From positions 1-61,396 of the forward strand of contig JADZAN010000017.1 of assembly GCA_020852815.1 (NCBI GenBank): 61,396 nucleotides of DNA. The letters run 5' to 3'. The notes beneath the pieces are model-generated. The model ran no database searches and had not been told where the DNA came from. It saw nothing but the letters and a program-made list of their open reading frames with translations. The position numbers were made by a program, and so were the translations under genes. This stretch comes from Gemmatimonadaceae bacterium (GTDB lineage Bacteria > Gemmatimonadota > Gemmatimonadetes > Gemmatimonadales > Gemmatimonadaceae). This document shows, one piece after another, positions 44,157 to 52,156 of the stretch (position 1 is the first letter of the stretch; the number at the start of each line of letters is the position of its first letter).

Positions 44157-46319
44157 TCAGCGCTCGCGCCAGACCAGCGCCTGCGCCGGCGCCAGCGGCT
44201 GCGTCCCGTGCAGGACGTCGGCGTTAGGCGGGAGCGGTAGGGTGACAGGGGCCGGGTTGTAGTTCACGGCGACGTACACGCCGTCGCGCCACTCGACAAA
44301 GACGCCAGGGGGCAACTCCTCGATCGCGACACCGGCGCGCCGGTACACGTCGCGCACGAGCGCGCGCTCCAGCGCGCCATCGTCCGTGGCGACGCCGATC
44401 ATCGTCACCGTCCCGCGCCCCACTGCGCGCGTCACCGCGGCCCCGCTCCCGGCAGAGCGGCCGTCCGCATAGCGCGCGAGGAGTTCGCTCTGCGCACGTG
44501 GCGAGAGGACGTCGCCCCACGTGTGCCACGCATACGATGAGTCGCCGCGCACTACATGCCGAGTGACGCCAGCGGGGAGTGCGTCGAAGCCCAGGATGTC
44601 GGCCCCCAGGAGGTCGGCGACGGCCTGCGCCCATGGTCCTTCGCGGAAGTGACCACGTTCGTCCTTCTGCCCGCTGCGCGGCGTGAGAATCAGGTGACCG
44701 CCCTGCTCCACGTAGCGCCGCCACCTTGCGGCGAGCGAATCGCTCACCAGTTGGTAGGCGGGGGCCACGAGGAACGGATAGCGCGAGAAGTCGTCCCCCT
44801 CGCCGATGAAGTCCATCGGGGCGCCAGTCGACTTCACCGCCATCGTGTAGCTGTTGCGATGCTTCCACGTCTTCCACTCGGTCGTTTGCGGCTGGAGCTC
44901 AACATCCCAGTAGTTGTCGTGCGACCAGAGGATGCCGGTGCGGCGCGCCGCCAGCTTGGCGGGAAGCGTCGCGCCCGGCGCCGACTGCCCTTGCACCTGC
45001 CGGATGCGCCGCATTGTCGCCACCCACTCGGCGCCGGTGCGCGTCAGCGTCACCCCGTCGGTACCCACGATCCCCTCGTGGTACATCTCGCTCCCCCGCA
45101 GCGGGTGGCGATAGCGGTACGTCGACAGGAGCGAGGCGCCGGCGCCGTACGCATGCCACATCCACATCCCCACCGCGCCGTCCATCGGCTGCGGGTTCAC
45201 CGCCGCCCAGTTCACCTGCCCGGGTTGCAGCTCCATGATCCCGAATGTTCCAGCAATCGGTCGGTAGTACGCCGCCGCCTCCATGAGCCGTGTCGGGTCG
45301 CCGACGGCGTAGGAGTCGCCCCCCAGGATGTTGTTCCCCGCCACCGGATAGAGCGTGAACGTCACGAAGTCCATCCCGCGGCTGCGGCGCGGATCGGTGC
45401 TCGTGGTGATGTTGGTGTAGTTCGTCGTGACCCACTGCCCCGCGCGCGCGTAACGCTTGAGCGTCGCCGCCTGCCGGTCCAGGAAGCGCGCGGTGACATC
45501 GGCCTGGAAACGCGCGAAGTCGAGGAGCGCGTGCGGCGACAGCTTGTCCTCGGCGGCGAGCACGGCGTTGGGAAGGCGCACCTCGGCAAACGTGCGATAG
45601 CGGGTGGACCAGAAGCTCCCGCCCCACGCGGCATTCATGGCGTCGATGGTCCGGTACTTCTCCTGAAGCCAACGCTGGAAGGCACGCCGCGCGCTGGGGG
45701 AGAAGTCGTTGAACGTTCCCGGTTCATTGTCCACCTGCCACCCCCACACGCGCCGGTCACTTCCGTAGCGCTTGGCCAGCTGCAACACGATGCGATCGAC
45801 GAAGCGCTGGTACGCCGGGTTGGCGAGCGAGACCTCGGCGCGGATCCCGTGCTCATGACGCGCGCCGTGCTCGTCTACGCGATACACCTCGGGGTAACGG
45901 TCGCCCATCCAGCTCGGCGGCGCCGCACTCGGCGTCCCGAGGATCACGCGCAGCCCTGCCTTGTCGGCGAACGCGATCGCCGAATCGAGCCACGCGAAGT
46001 CGAACCGCCCCTCGTCGGGCTCGAGATACGTCCAGCTGAACTCGGCCATGTGCGTGAAGTCGAAGCCGAGCCGCTTCATCCCTTGCATGTCGCGCTCCCA
46101 CTGGGCGCGCGGCCACTGCTCAGGGTAGTAGAAGACGCCGATGGACATCGCCTCGCGCTGGCCGAGCAGCGCGGCGCCCTGTGGCGACGGAGTCTGGGCG
46201 TCGAGTCGCGCGCCAAGGGCCATCGCCAGGAGGGCGACCGTCAGCAGCCGCGCGGCGACGAACGGCCTTGCGACGTGAAGGTGCAACGCGGCCAGGAGAC
46301 GAGTTGGACGAGACGACAC
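44157..46319 (-). CDS. Secreted GH42-type beta-galactosidase
   Basis: About 720 residues. The glycoside hydrolase 42 TIM barrel has AMSIGVFYYPEQWPRAQWERD, the acid/base Glu in WGWQVDNEPGTF, the nucleophile Glu in GIMELQPGQVNWA and the trimerisation/Rossmann-like second domain (TGILWSHDNYWDVE, PYLVAPAYQLVSD-type). A signal peptide (LLTVALLAMALGARLDAQT) follows a short basic N-terminus. The start is uncertain: the GTG at 46319 is used because it gives a normal signal, while an upstream ATG at 46460 adds 47 residues. It hydrolyses beta-galactosides, and the downstream dehydrogenase could oxidise the sugar. Confidence 0.85.
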   Translation of the reverse strand: MSSRPTRLLAALHLHVARPFVAARLLTVALLAMALGARLDAQTPSPQGAALLGQREAMSIGVFYYPEQWPRAQWERDMQGMKRLGFDFTHMAEFSWTYLEPDEGRFDFAWLDSAIAFADKAGLRVILGTPSAAPPSWMGDRYPEVYRVDEHGARHEHGIRAEVSLANPAYQRFVDRIVLQLAKRYGSDRRVWGWQVDNEPGTFNDFSPSARRAFQRWLQEKYRTIDAMNAAWGGSFWSTRYRTFAEVRLPNAVLAAEDKLSPHALLDFARFQADVTARFLDRQAATLKRYARAGQWVTTNYTNITTSTDPRRSRGMDFVTFTLYPVAGNNILGGDSYAVGDPTRLMEAAAYYRPIAGTFGIMELQPGQVNWAAVNPQPMDGAVGMWMWHAYGAGASLLSTYRYRHPLRGSEMYHEGIVGTDGVTLTRTGAEWVATMRRIRQVQGQSAPGATLPAKLAARRTGILWSHDNYWDVELQPQTTEWKTWKHRNSYTMAVKSTGAPMDFIGEGDDFSRYPFLVAPAYQLVSDSLAARWRRYVEQGGHLILTPRSGQKDERGHFREGPWAQAVADLLGADILGFDALPAGVTRHVVRGDSSYAWHTWGDVLSPRAQSELLARYADGRSAGSGAAVTRAVGRGTVTMIGVATDDGALERALVRDVYRRAGVAIEELPPGVFVEWRDGVYVAVNYNPAPVTLPLPPNADVLHGTQPLAPAQALVWRER

Positions 46320-46512
46320 GCGAGGAACGGTTCGGGAGAACTGTGACGTAGCAGACGCTACCGACCGCCGGGGATCGATGTCAACGTGGCGATGGCGGAG
46401 CGGCGCCCTCCGGTGTTGTTTAGCAACTACCGGAACGGGGCGTTGGCCGAGGCGAGCCACGACTCGCGCGGCGCGAACTTCCGTCGCACCCCGCGTGTTC
46501 CTCTAGCTGTCG

Positions 46513-47697
46513 ATGTCCGCGCCGAGCCGTCCCCTCCTTCTGCCACTCCCCATGCGCCCGATCGTCCGTTGTTTCGCGTTGCTCCCGCTGGCCATCCCCG
46601 CGGTCGTTGCGGCGCAGTCGGCGTCGCTCACTTACCGGCTGGGGAAGGACACGCTCGCCATCGAGCAGTTTACGCGCAGCGCCAACGCGCTCACCGGCGA
46701 GATGGTCCAGCGCTCGGGGGCTGCGGTATCGCGCGTCGCGTACACGGTGACGCTGGGGAAGGACGGGCGCGCGACCGCGGTGCGCCTCACGCGGACGCAG
46801 GCTGACGGCACACCGGCACCGGGTGCCCCGCGCGAGTATCGCTTCACACTCGGCGCCGACTCCGCCGTGCGCGAGATCGTCTTTGCCGACAGCACGCAGC
46901 GGCGCGCATTCCCGCTGGCGCGCGCCGCAGTGAACTTCCCCACGTTTGTCTACGCCCCCACCGAGCTGCTTGCCGCGCTACGAAAGGCCAGTGCGAGCGA
47001 GTCGATCCCCGCGTTAGGCCTCGCCGGGGGGCCAGGCTTCTCGGGGCTCACCGCGCTGGGGGGCGATTCGCTTCGCCTGCGCGGGAATCCTTACGCGATG
47101 GTACTGCGCTTCGACGCCAACAACCGATTGCGGGCGGTGGATGGTCGCGGGACCACCAACAAGGTCGTGGCCGAGCGCGGCAGCGGGGGGCTCGACATGG
47201 CGGCGATCGCCGCACGCATGAAGCCCACCGGGACGCTCTCGGCGCGTGAGGATGTGCGCGCCGGCTTCGGCGCCGGCGGGATCGTCGTCGTCGACTACGG
47301 GCGTCCGCAGGTGCGCGAGCGCAGCGTGTGGGGCGGGACGCTCGTCCCCTTCGACTCGGTGTGGCGCGCCGGCGCCAACGACGCGACGCATCTCTTCAGC
47401 ACGCGCACGCTGACCTTCGGCAACGTCACGCTCGCCCCCGGAATGTACACGCTCTGGGTGCAGCACACGCGGCAGGGGTCCTACCTCATCGTCAACCGGC
47501 AGACTGGGCAGTGGGGGACGCAATACGATGCCGCGCAGGACGTGGGGCGTGTCGAGCTGCAGTCGGCCGCGGCGCCGTCGCACGTGGAGGAGCTGACCTA
47601 CACCGTGCGTGCGCTGGCACCAAACCGCGGCGTGCTGGAACTGGCGTGGGGTGACCGCGTGCTCTCGGCGCCGTTCGCCGTCACGGCGGGGCGTTAG
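46513..47697 (+). CDS. Secreted DUF2911-domain protein
   Basis: 394 residues with a signal peptide (IVRCFALLPLAIPAVVAAQS). The last ~140 residues are a DUF2911 domain (GRPQVRERSVWGGTLVPFDSVWRAGANDATHLF, GMYTLWVQHTRQGSYLIVNRQTGQWG). The first part is a beta-rich region unlike known families. DUF2911 proteins are secreted and of unknown function, frequent in Gemmatimonadota and Bacteroidota. Two starts are possible (46513 and 46552); neither has a strong ribosome binding site. Confidence 0.8.
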   Translation: MSAPSRPLLLPLPMRPIVRCFALLPLAIPAVVAAQSASLTYRLGKDTLAIEQFTRSANALTGEMVQRSGAAVSRVAYTVTLGKDGRATAVRLTRTQADGTPAPGAPREYRFTLGADSAVREIVFADSTQRRAFPLARAAVNFPTFVYAPTELLAALRKASASESIPALGLAGGPGFSGLTALGGDSLRLRGNPYAMVLRFDANNRLRAVDGRGTTNKVVAERGSGGLDMAAIAARMKPTGTLSAREDVRAGFGAGGIVVVDYGRPQVRERSVWGGTLVPFDSVWRAGANDATHLFSTRTLTFGNVTLAPGMYTLWVQHTRQGSYLIVNRQTGQWGTQYDAAQDVGRVELQSAAAPSHVEELTYTVRALAPNRGVLELAWGDRVLSAPFAVTAGR

Positions 47698-47702
47698 GCA
47701 CG

Positions 47703-48305
47703 ATGCCGGCCGTCACGATCCCGCGCGAGCTGCAGACGGCGCGCCTCGCGCTGCGGTCGTGGCAGGGTGACGACGCGGCGGAGTTGCTTCCGATCCTCGA
47801 GGCCAACTGGGAGCACCTGTCGCCGTGGATTCCGGCGCGCGTGGCCAGCCCCTCGCCCCTCCCCGAACTGCGCGAGCGGCTGGTCGGCAATGCGCAGGCG
47901 TTCGCCGACGACCGGGAGTGGCGCTTTGCGATGCTCGAGCGCAACGGTGAAAGCGGTCGCGGCGGTCGCATTCTGGGTGAGCTGTCGCTCTTCCCGCGCT
48001 CGGTGCAGGGGCGCGTCCCGTTAGGCGAGTCGGACCGGGCGGAAATCGGCTACTGGATACGCGCCGACGCAACTGGGCGGGGGCTGGTTTCCGAGGGGGT
48101 CGGGGCGCTCGTCGCCGCTGCGCGGACGATCGCGCGATTTCAGCACCTCGAGATCCGCTGCGATGCGCGCAACGCGCCGAGCGTGGCGATCCCCAGGCGG
48201 CTCGGCTTCACCCTGGCCGAGACCATCGAGACCAGCGGCGTGCTGGCGCACGAGCGGACCGTGGCGCTGCAGGTGTGGACCATGCCGCTGGCACGCGGCG
48301 GTTAG
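47703..48305 (+). CDS. GNAT acetyltransferase (RimJ/RimL type)
   Basis: 200 residues. The GNAT fold is visible: TARLALRSWQGDDAAEL at the N-terminus, AEIGYWIRADATGRGLVSEGV with the acetyl-CoA-binding Gly run and the RRLGFTLAETIETSG C-terminal strand. RimJ/RimL members acetylate ribosomal protein N-termini or other amines. It overlaps the convergent nitrilase-fold gene by 4 bp at the stop codons. Cytosolic. Confidence 0.85.
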   Translation: MPAVTIPRELQTARLALRSWQGDDAAELLPILEANWEHLSPWIPARVASPSPLPELRERLVGNAQAFADDREWRFAMLERNGESGRGGRILGELSLFPRSVQGRVPLGESDRAEIGYWIRADATGRGLVSEGVGALVAAARTIARFQHLEIRCDARNAPSVAIPRRLGFTLAETIETSGVLAHERTVALQVWTMPLARGG

Positions 48306-49096
48306 GGCTCCAGCGGGCGATAGCGCCGCGCGAGCAACCCCGTGGCCAAGGCGAGGTCGAGGTCGGCCACGAGCAGCCCTTCCGCGCCGTAGGGCTGCCA
48401 CGCCTGCACCGTCCCGTCTGGGCGCACCACGGTTGACGTCGTCGGGGCGCCTTCGCTCGCATAGTTGGCCGCCGCGATATAGATGGTGTTCTCGGCGGCG
48501 CGGCAGAGCAGCGCCTTCTCGTGGAACGAGTTCGCCGGATCGGCAAACGACCTGGGGCGAAACGAATCCCCCTCAGCCGCATGGAAGTGCGGGATGAAGA
48601 CGAGCTGTGCCCCGCGCCGCGCCGCCCAGCGCACCGTTTCCGGATAGCGCCACCCTTCGTGACAGATCGCGACGCCAAAGGTTGCCTCGCCGCAAGTGAA
48701 GGTGCGCCGAGTTGCACCTGGCGAGTATGGTCCCTCCTCCGACGGGTCGAGCTGCACCTTGTCCTGCGAACCGGCGACCGTGCCGTCGCGGTTCACCACC
48801 AGCGTCGAGATCAGGAGGCGATCGTCGTGCACGCGCTCGGTTCCGAGCACCACGCAGACGTTCGCCTCGCGCGCGGCATCGGCGATTGTGCCCCAGGCGC
48901 GTTCGAGAAAGACGCTGTCGGGAGCGGGCGGTGCGTACCCCAAACCTCGATACCCAGGGACAAAGCACTCGGGGAAGCAGATGATGTCGGCGCCGGCGCG
49001 CCCAGACTCGGCGATGGCCTGCGTGGCCAGCTCGACCGACTCCTCTGGCGACGACGGATGGCGCAGGTTGGCGAGGGTGATGCGGAGCGTGGACAT
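48302..49096 (-). CDS. Carbon-nitrogen hydrolase (nitrilase superfamily)
   Basis: 264 residues. The Glu-Lys-Cys triad is visible: Glu43 in CFPECFVPGY, Lys113 in SQDKVQL and Cys145 in VAICHEGWRYPE. The sandwich fold is complete at the normal length. Members cleave amides or N-carbamoyl groups; the closest recalled patterns are N-carbamoylputrescine amidase and omega-amidase-like enzymes, but the substrate is not determined. The start at 49096 avoids a 127-residue antisense extension. Cytosolic. Confidence 0.85.
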   Translation of the reverse strand: MSTLRITLANLRHPSSPEESVELATQAIAESGRAGADIICFPECFVPGYRGLGYAPPAPDSVFLERAWGTIADAAREANVCVVLGTERVHDDRLLISTLVVNRDGTVAGSQDKVQLDPSEEGPYSPGATRRTFTCGEATFGVAICHEGWRYPETVRWAARRGAQLVFIPHFHAAEGDSFRPRSFADPANSFHEKALLCRAAENTIYIAAANYASEGAPTTSTVVRPDGTVQAWQPYGAEGLLVADLDLALATGLLARRYRPLEP

Positions 49097-49201
49097 GGTG
49101 GAAATGTGCCGGCCATGCGCTCCTCCCTCAAGGGAACGAGGGGGTGCGCGCATGCCATCGCGCGGTGCAATGTTCTCTCTCCCCCGACCGCGATGGTTCC
49201 G

Positions 49202-49735
49202 ATGGATTTCGATCTCGCAAATGCCATGGCCGTTCTCGAGCGGACGCCGCATACGTTGCGCGCCATGCTCGACGGACTCTCTCCCGCATGGACCGATGCC
49301 ACCGAGGGGGGCGAGTCGTGGAGCGCGTATACCATCGTCGGGCACCTCAACCACGGCGAGCGCACCGACTGGATTGCGCGCGCGCAGATAATCCTCGCGC
49401 AGGGCGACAACCGTCGCTTCACCCCGTACGATCGTTTCGCGCAGTTCCACGAATCCAGGGGAAAGTCGCTGGCCCAACTCCTCGGCGAGTTCGCCGAGCT
49501 GCGCGCCGCCAACGTGGCCACGCTCGCCGGCTGGCGCCTAACGCCGGCGCAGCTCGCGCTGGAAGGAGAGCATCCCGATCTGGGGGTGGTGACGCTGTCG
49601 CAGCTGCTCGCCACGTGGGTGGCGCACGACCTTGGGCATGTGGCCCAGGTGGCGCGCGTCATGGCGCGGCAGTATCGAGCCGCCGTGGGGCCGTGGACCG
49701 CGTACCTCTCCATTCTCGGGTCGCCCAGGGTGTGA
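49202..49735 (+). CDS. DinB-family protein
   Basis: 177 residues forming a four-helix bundle. DinB metal ligands are His in YTIVGHLNHGE and the HDLGH box in WVAHDLGHVAQVARVM. These small cytosolic proteins are damage-inducible, thiol- or metal-linked enzymes of mostly unknown substrate. The ATG at 49202 gives MDFDLANAM, the usual beginning; an in-frame ATG at 49193 would add three residues. Confidence 0.82.
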   Translation: MDFDLANAMAVLERTPHTLRAMLDGLSPAWTDATEGGESWSAYTIVGHLNHGERTDWIARAQIILAQGDNRRFTPYDRFAQFHESRGKSLAQLLGEFAELRAANVATLAGWRLTPAQLALEGEHPDLGVVTLSQLLATWVAHDLGHVAQVARVMARQYRAAVGPWTAYLSILGSPRV

Positions 49736-49820
49736 CGAACGCATGTCGCGTCCGCTCCGATTCTGGCGCATCCTGTAGATGCGCACCATTCGCGTCTCCC
49801 CTCATTCGCGAGGTTCCTCC

Positions 49821-50303
49821 ATGCGTCCTGTCCTGTTTACCGTTGCACTCGCCCTCTCGGCAGTCCCCATGGCGCGCGCGGCGGCGCAGGCGGCCTATGG
49901 CCCGTCCCCTGCCGCGGCAACACAGCAGGAGATTCTCAGGCTGCGCGAGCGCGCCTGGCGCACCTGGTTCAGCAACGACACCGCGGGCTTCAAGGCGGTG
50001 GTCCCCGCCGAACTTCTCGCCATCGGTTGGGACGGCGGCCCCTGGCAGGACCGCGCCGAGACCATCAAGGGGATGGCCGACTTCGCCAAGTCGGGGCTCA
50101 AGCTCGATGAGCTGCACTTCGTGAAGAACGCCTGGCAGCAGTACGGCGACGTGATCATCCTCTACAGCAACTTCCACGTCGCCCTGCGGGGGCCCAAAGG
50201 CGAGAAGCAGGAGACCTACGGGCGCGGGACGGAGGTCTTCGTCAAGCGCAACGGAAGGTGGATCCACACGGGGTGGCACCTGGACAACGTGAAGTTCTCG
50301 TAG
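49821..50303 (+). CDS. Secreted SnoaL/DUF4440 (NTF2-like) protein
   Basis: 160 residues with a signal peptide (VLFTVALALSAVPMARAAAQA). The NTF2-like fold is visible in ILRLRERAWRTWFSNDTAGFKAVVP and VIILYSNFHVAL, ending with FVKRNGRWIHTGWHLD. The family includes ketosteroid-isomerase-like and DUF4440 proteins that bind small hydrophobic ligands. GAGG precedes the start. Function unknown. Confidence 0.8.
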   Translation: MRPVLFTVALALSAVPMARAAAQAAYGPSPAAATQQEILRLRERAWRTWFSNDTAGFKAVVPAELLAIGWDGGPWQDRAETIKGMADFAKSGLKLDELHFVKNAWQQYGDVIILYSNFHVALRGPKGEKQETYGRGTEVFVKRNGRWIHTGWHLDNVKFS

Positions 50304-50401
50304 CCCCGGCCGGGTCTCGGCAGCCGGCGACTCGCAGGCGGGGGCGGCGCGTGTTATTCTCGCGCTGCCCCCGCCCTTCGTTCTCCCCGCCTCTCCGTCG
50401 C

Positions 50402-52144
50402 ATGCGCCCCGACCGCACGTCACGCACCTCGAGCATCGCCACCGCCACGCGCCGCGCTCCCGTCGCGCGCGCCCTCCTCACAGCGACGCTCCTCGCCGCG
50501 CTCCCTCTCGCCTCGCACTCCGCACAGGCGCAAGCGCGCGCCTACGACCAGCTCCTGCGCCTCTTTACCGAGTGGCGCACCTTCGAGGACGCGCCGCGCC
50601 TGGCCAGCGGCATCCCCGACTATTCGCCGGCCACCAACGCGCACCGCCTCGCCGCTCTCCGCCGGCTGCAAGCGCGCCTCGCCGCCATCGACACCACCGG
50701 GTGGTCGGTCAAGGAGCAGGTGGACTGGCACCTCGTGCGCGCCGAGATGAACGGGATGGAGTACTTCCAGCGTGTGCTCAAGCCGTGGGCGCGCGACCCG
50801 GCGTACTACGCGTCCGTCGTCACCGAGGAGAGCGACACGCCGGCCAAGGAAGGGCCGCTCATCCACGGCGCCATCAGGCTCTTCGAGTACCCCATCTGGC
50901 CGCGCACGCGCCTCGACACCGCCAGGGCGCTCACCACCGAACAGGGCGCCGACCTGGCGAAGAAGCTGCGCACCATTCCCCCGCTCCTGCAAGCCGCCAG
51001 GCGCAACCTGGCCGCCGGCAACGCGCGCGACCTCTGGTTAGGCGGCTCGCGCGCCTTCGAGGAACAGGCCGAGGCGCTCAAGGAACTCGGCGAGAAGGTC
51101 GGCGACGGCGACGCCGCGCTGGCGCAGTCCATCCGCGAGGCGCGCACCGCCAGCGAAGACTTCGCCTCCTGGGTCGCCGCCGAGGCGAAGAAGAAGACCG
51201 GCCCCTCGGGGATCGGAAAGGAGCAGTACACGTGGTACCTGCGCAACGTCCTCCTCGTCCCCCTCTCGTGGGACGATGAGGTGGCCATCACCCGGCGCGA
51301 GCTGATGCGCGGGAGCGCCGCGTTGCGGCTGGAGGAGAACCGCAATCGCAACCTCCCCCAACTCCCGATAGCCGACACGCCCGAGGATTACGCCGCACTG
51401 CAGGCGCGCGCCATCCCCAGGTACCTCAAGTGGATCGCCGACAACCGCATCCTCACCTATGAGCCGTGGATGGAGCGCGCGCTGCGCGAACGTACCGCCG
51501 GCTTCGCCCCCGCGGCATCGCGCAACTTCTTCCAGCAGGCCACGCAGCGCGACCCGCTCCCGCTCTGGACGCACCTCTCGCATTGGTGGGACAACATGCG
51601 CATGCGCGTCTCGCCGCACGCGAGCCCCATCCGTCGCACGCCGCTCCTCTACAACGTCTGGATGAGTCGCGCCGAGGGGATGGCGACGTCGTTCGAGGAG
51701 TGGATGATGCACGCCGGGCTGTACGACGACTCGCCGCGCTCGCGCGAGATTGTCTGGATCATGCTGGTCAATCGCGCCGCGCGCGGGCTGGGGAACCTCT
51801 ACGCCCACTCCAACGAACTCACCATGGCGCAGGCCGGCGACATCCACATGAACTGGACGCCGCGGGGCTGGATGCGCCGCGACCCCCTCCTCGGCTTCGA
51901 GCAGCACCTGTACCTGCGGCAACCGGGTTATGGTGCCTCGTACATCACCGGCGGGCGCTTGATGGAAGAGACGATAGCGCTGCGCGCGCGGCAGCTCGGC
52001 GACCAGTTCACCCTGCAGCGCGTGATGGACGAGATCAATGCCGCCGGGATGATCCCCGTGTCGATGATCTACTGGGAGGTGACGGGCGACGACCGGATGG
52101 TGCGCGAACTCAAGGAGGGGCGTCCGCTCCCGCCAATGCGTTAG
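50402..52144 (+). CDS. Secreted DUF885-family protein
   Basis: 580 residues with a signal peptide (ALLTATLLAALPLASHSAQA). The DUF885 pattern is clear: YDQLLRLFTEWRTFEDAP, RLQARLAAIDTTGWSVKEQVDWHLVRAEMNGM, and the EGMATSFEEWMMHAGLYDD segment with acidic residues near the active region. DUF885 is related to zinc-metallopeptidases of the M32/angiotensin-type helical fold, but a HExxH motif is not present here, so activity is uncertain. It is followed at once by the convergent KefB-type antiporter gene. Confidence 0.83.
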   Translation: MRPDRTSRTSSIATATRRAPVARALLTATLLAALPLASHSAQAQARAYDQLLRLFTEWRTFEDAPRLASGIPDYSPATNAHRLAALRRLQARLAAIDTTGWSVKEQVDWHLVRAEMNGMEYFQRVLKPWARDPAYYASVVTEESDTPAKEGPLIHGAIRLFEYPIWPRTRLDTARALTTEQGADLAKKLRTIPPLLQAARRNLAAGNARDLWLGGSRAFEEQAEALKELGEKVGDGDAALAQSIREARTASEDFASWVAAEAKKKTGPSGIGKEQYTWYLRNVLLVPLSWDDEVAITRRELMRGSAALRLEENRNRNLPQLPIADTPEDYAALQARAIPRYLKWIADNRILTYEPWMERALRERTAGFAPAASRNFFQQATQRDPLPLWTHLSHWWDNMRMRVSPHASPIRRTPLLYNVWMSRAEGMATSFEEWMMHAGLYDDSPRSREIVWIMLVNRAARGLGNLYAHSNELTMAQAGDIHMNWTPRGWMRRDPLLGFEQHLYLRQPGYGASYITGGRLMEETIALRARQLGDQFTLQRVMDEINAAGMIPVSMIYWEVTGDDRMVRELKEGRPLPPMR

Positions 52145-52156
52145 GCATGGCGCCCG

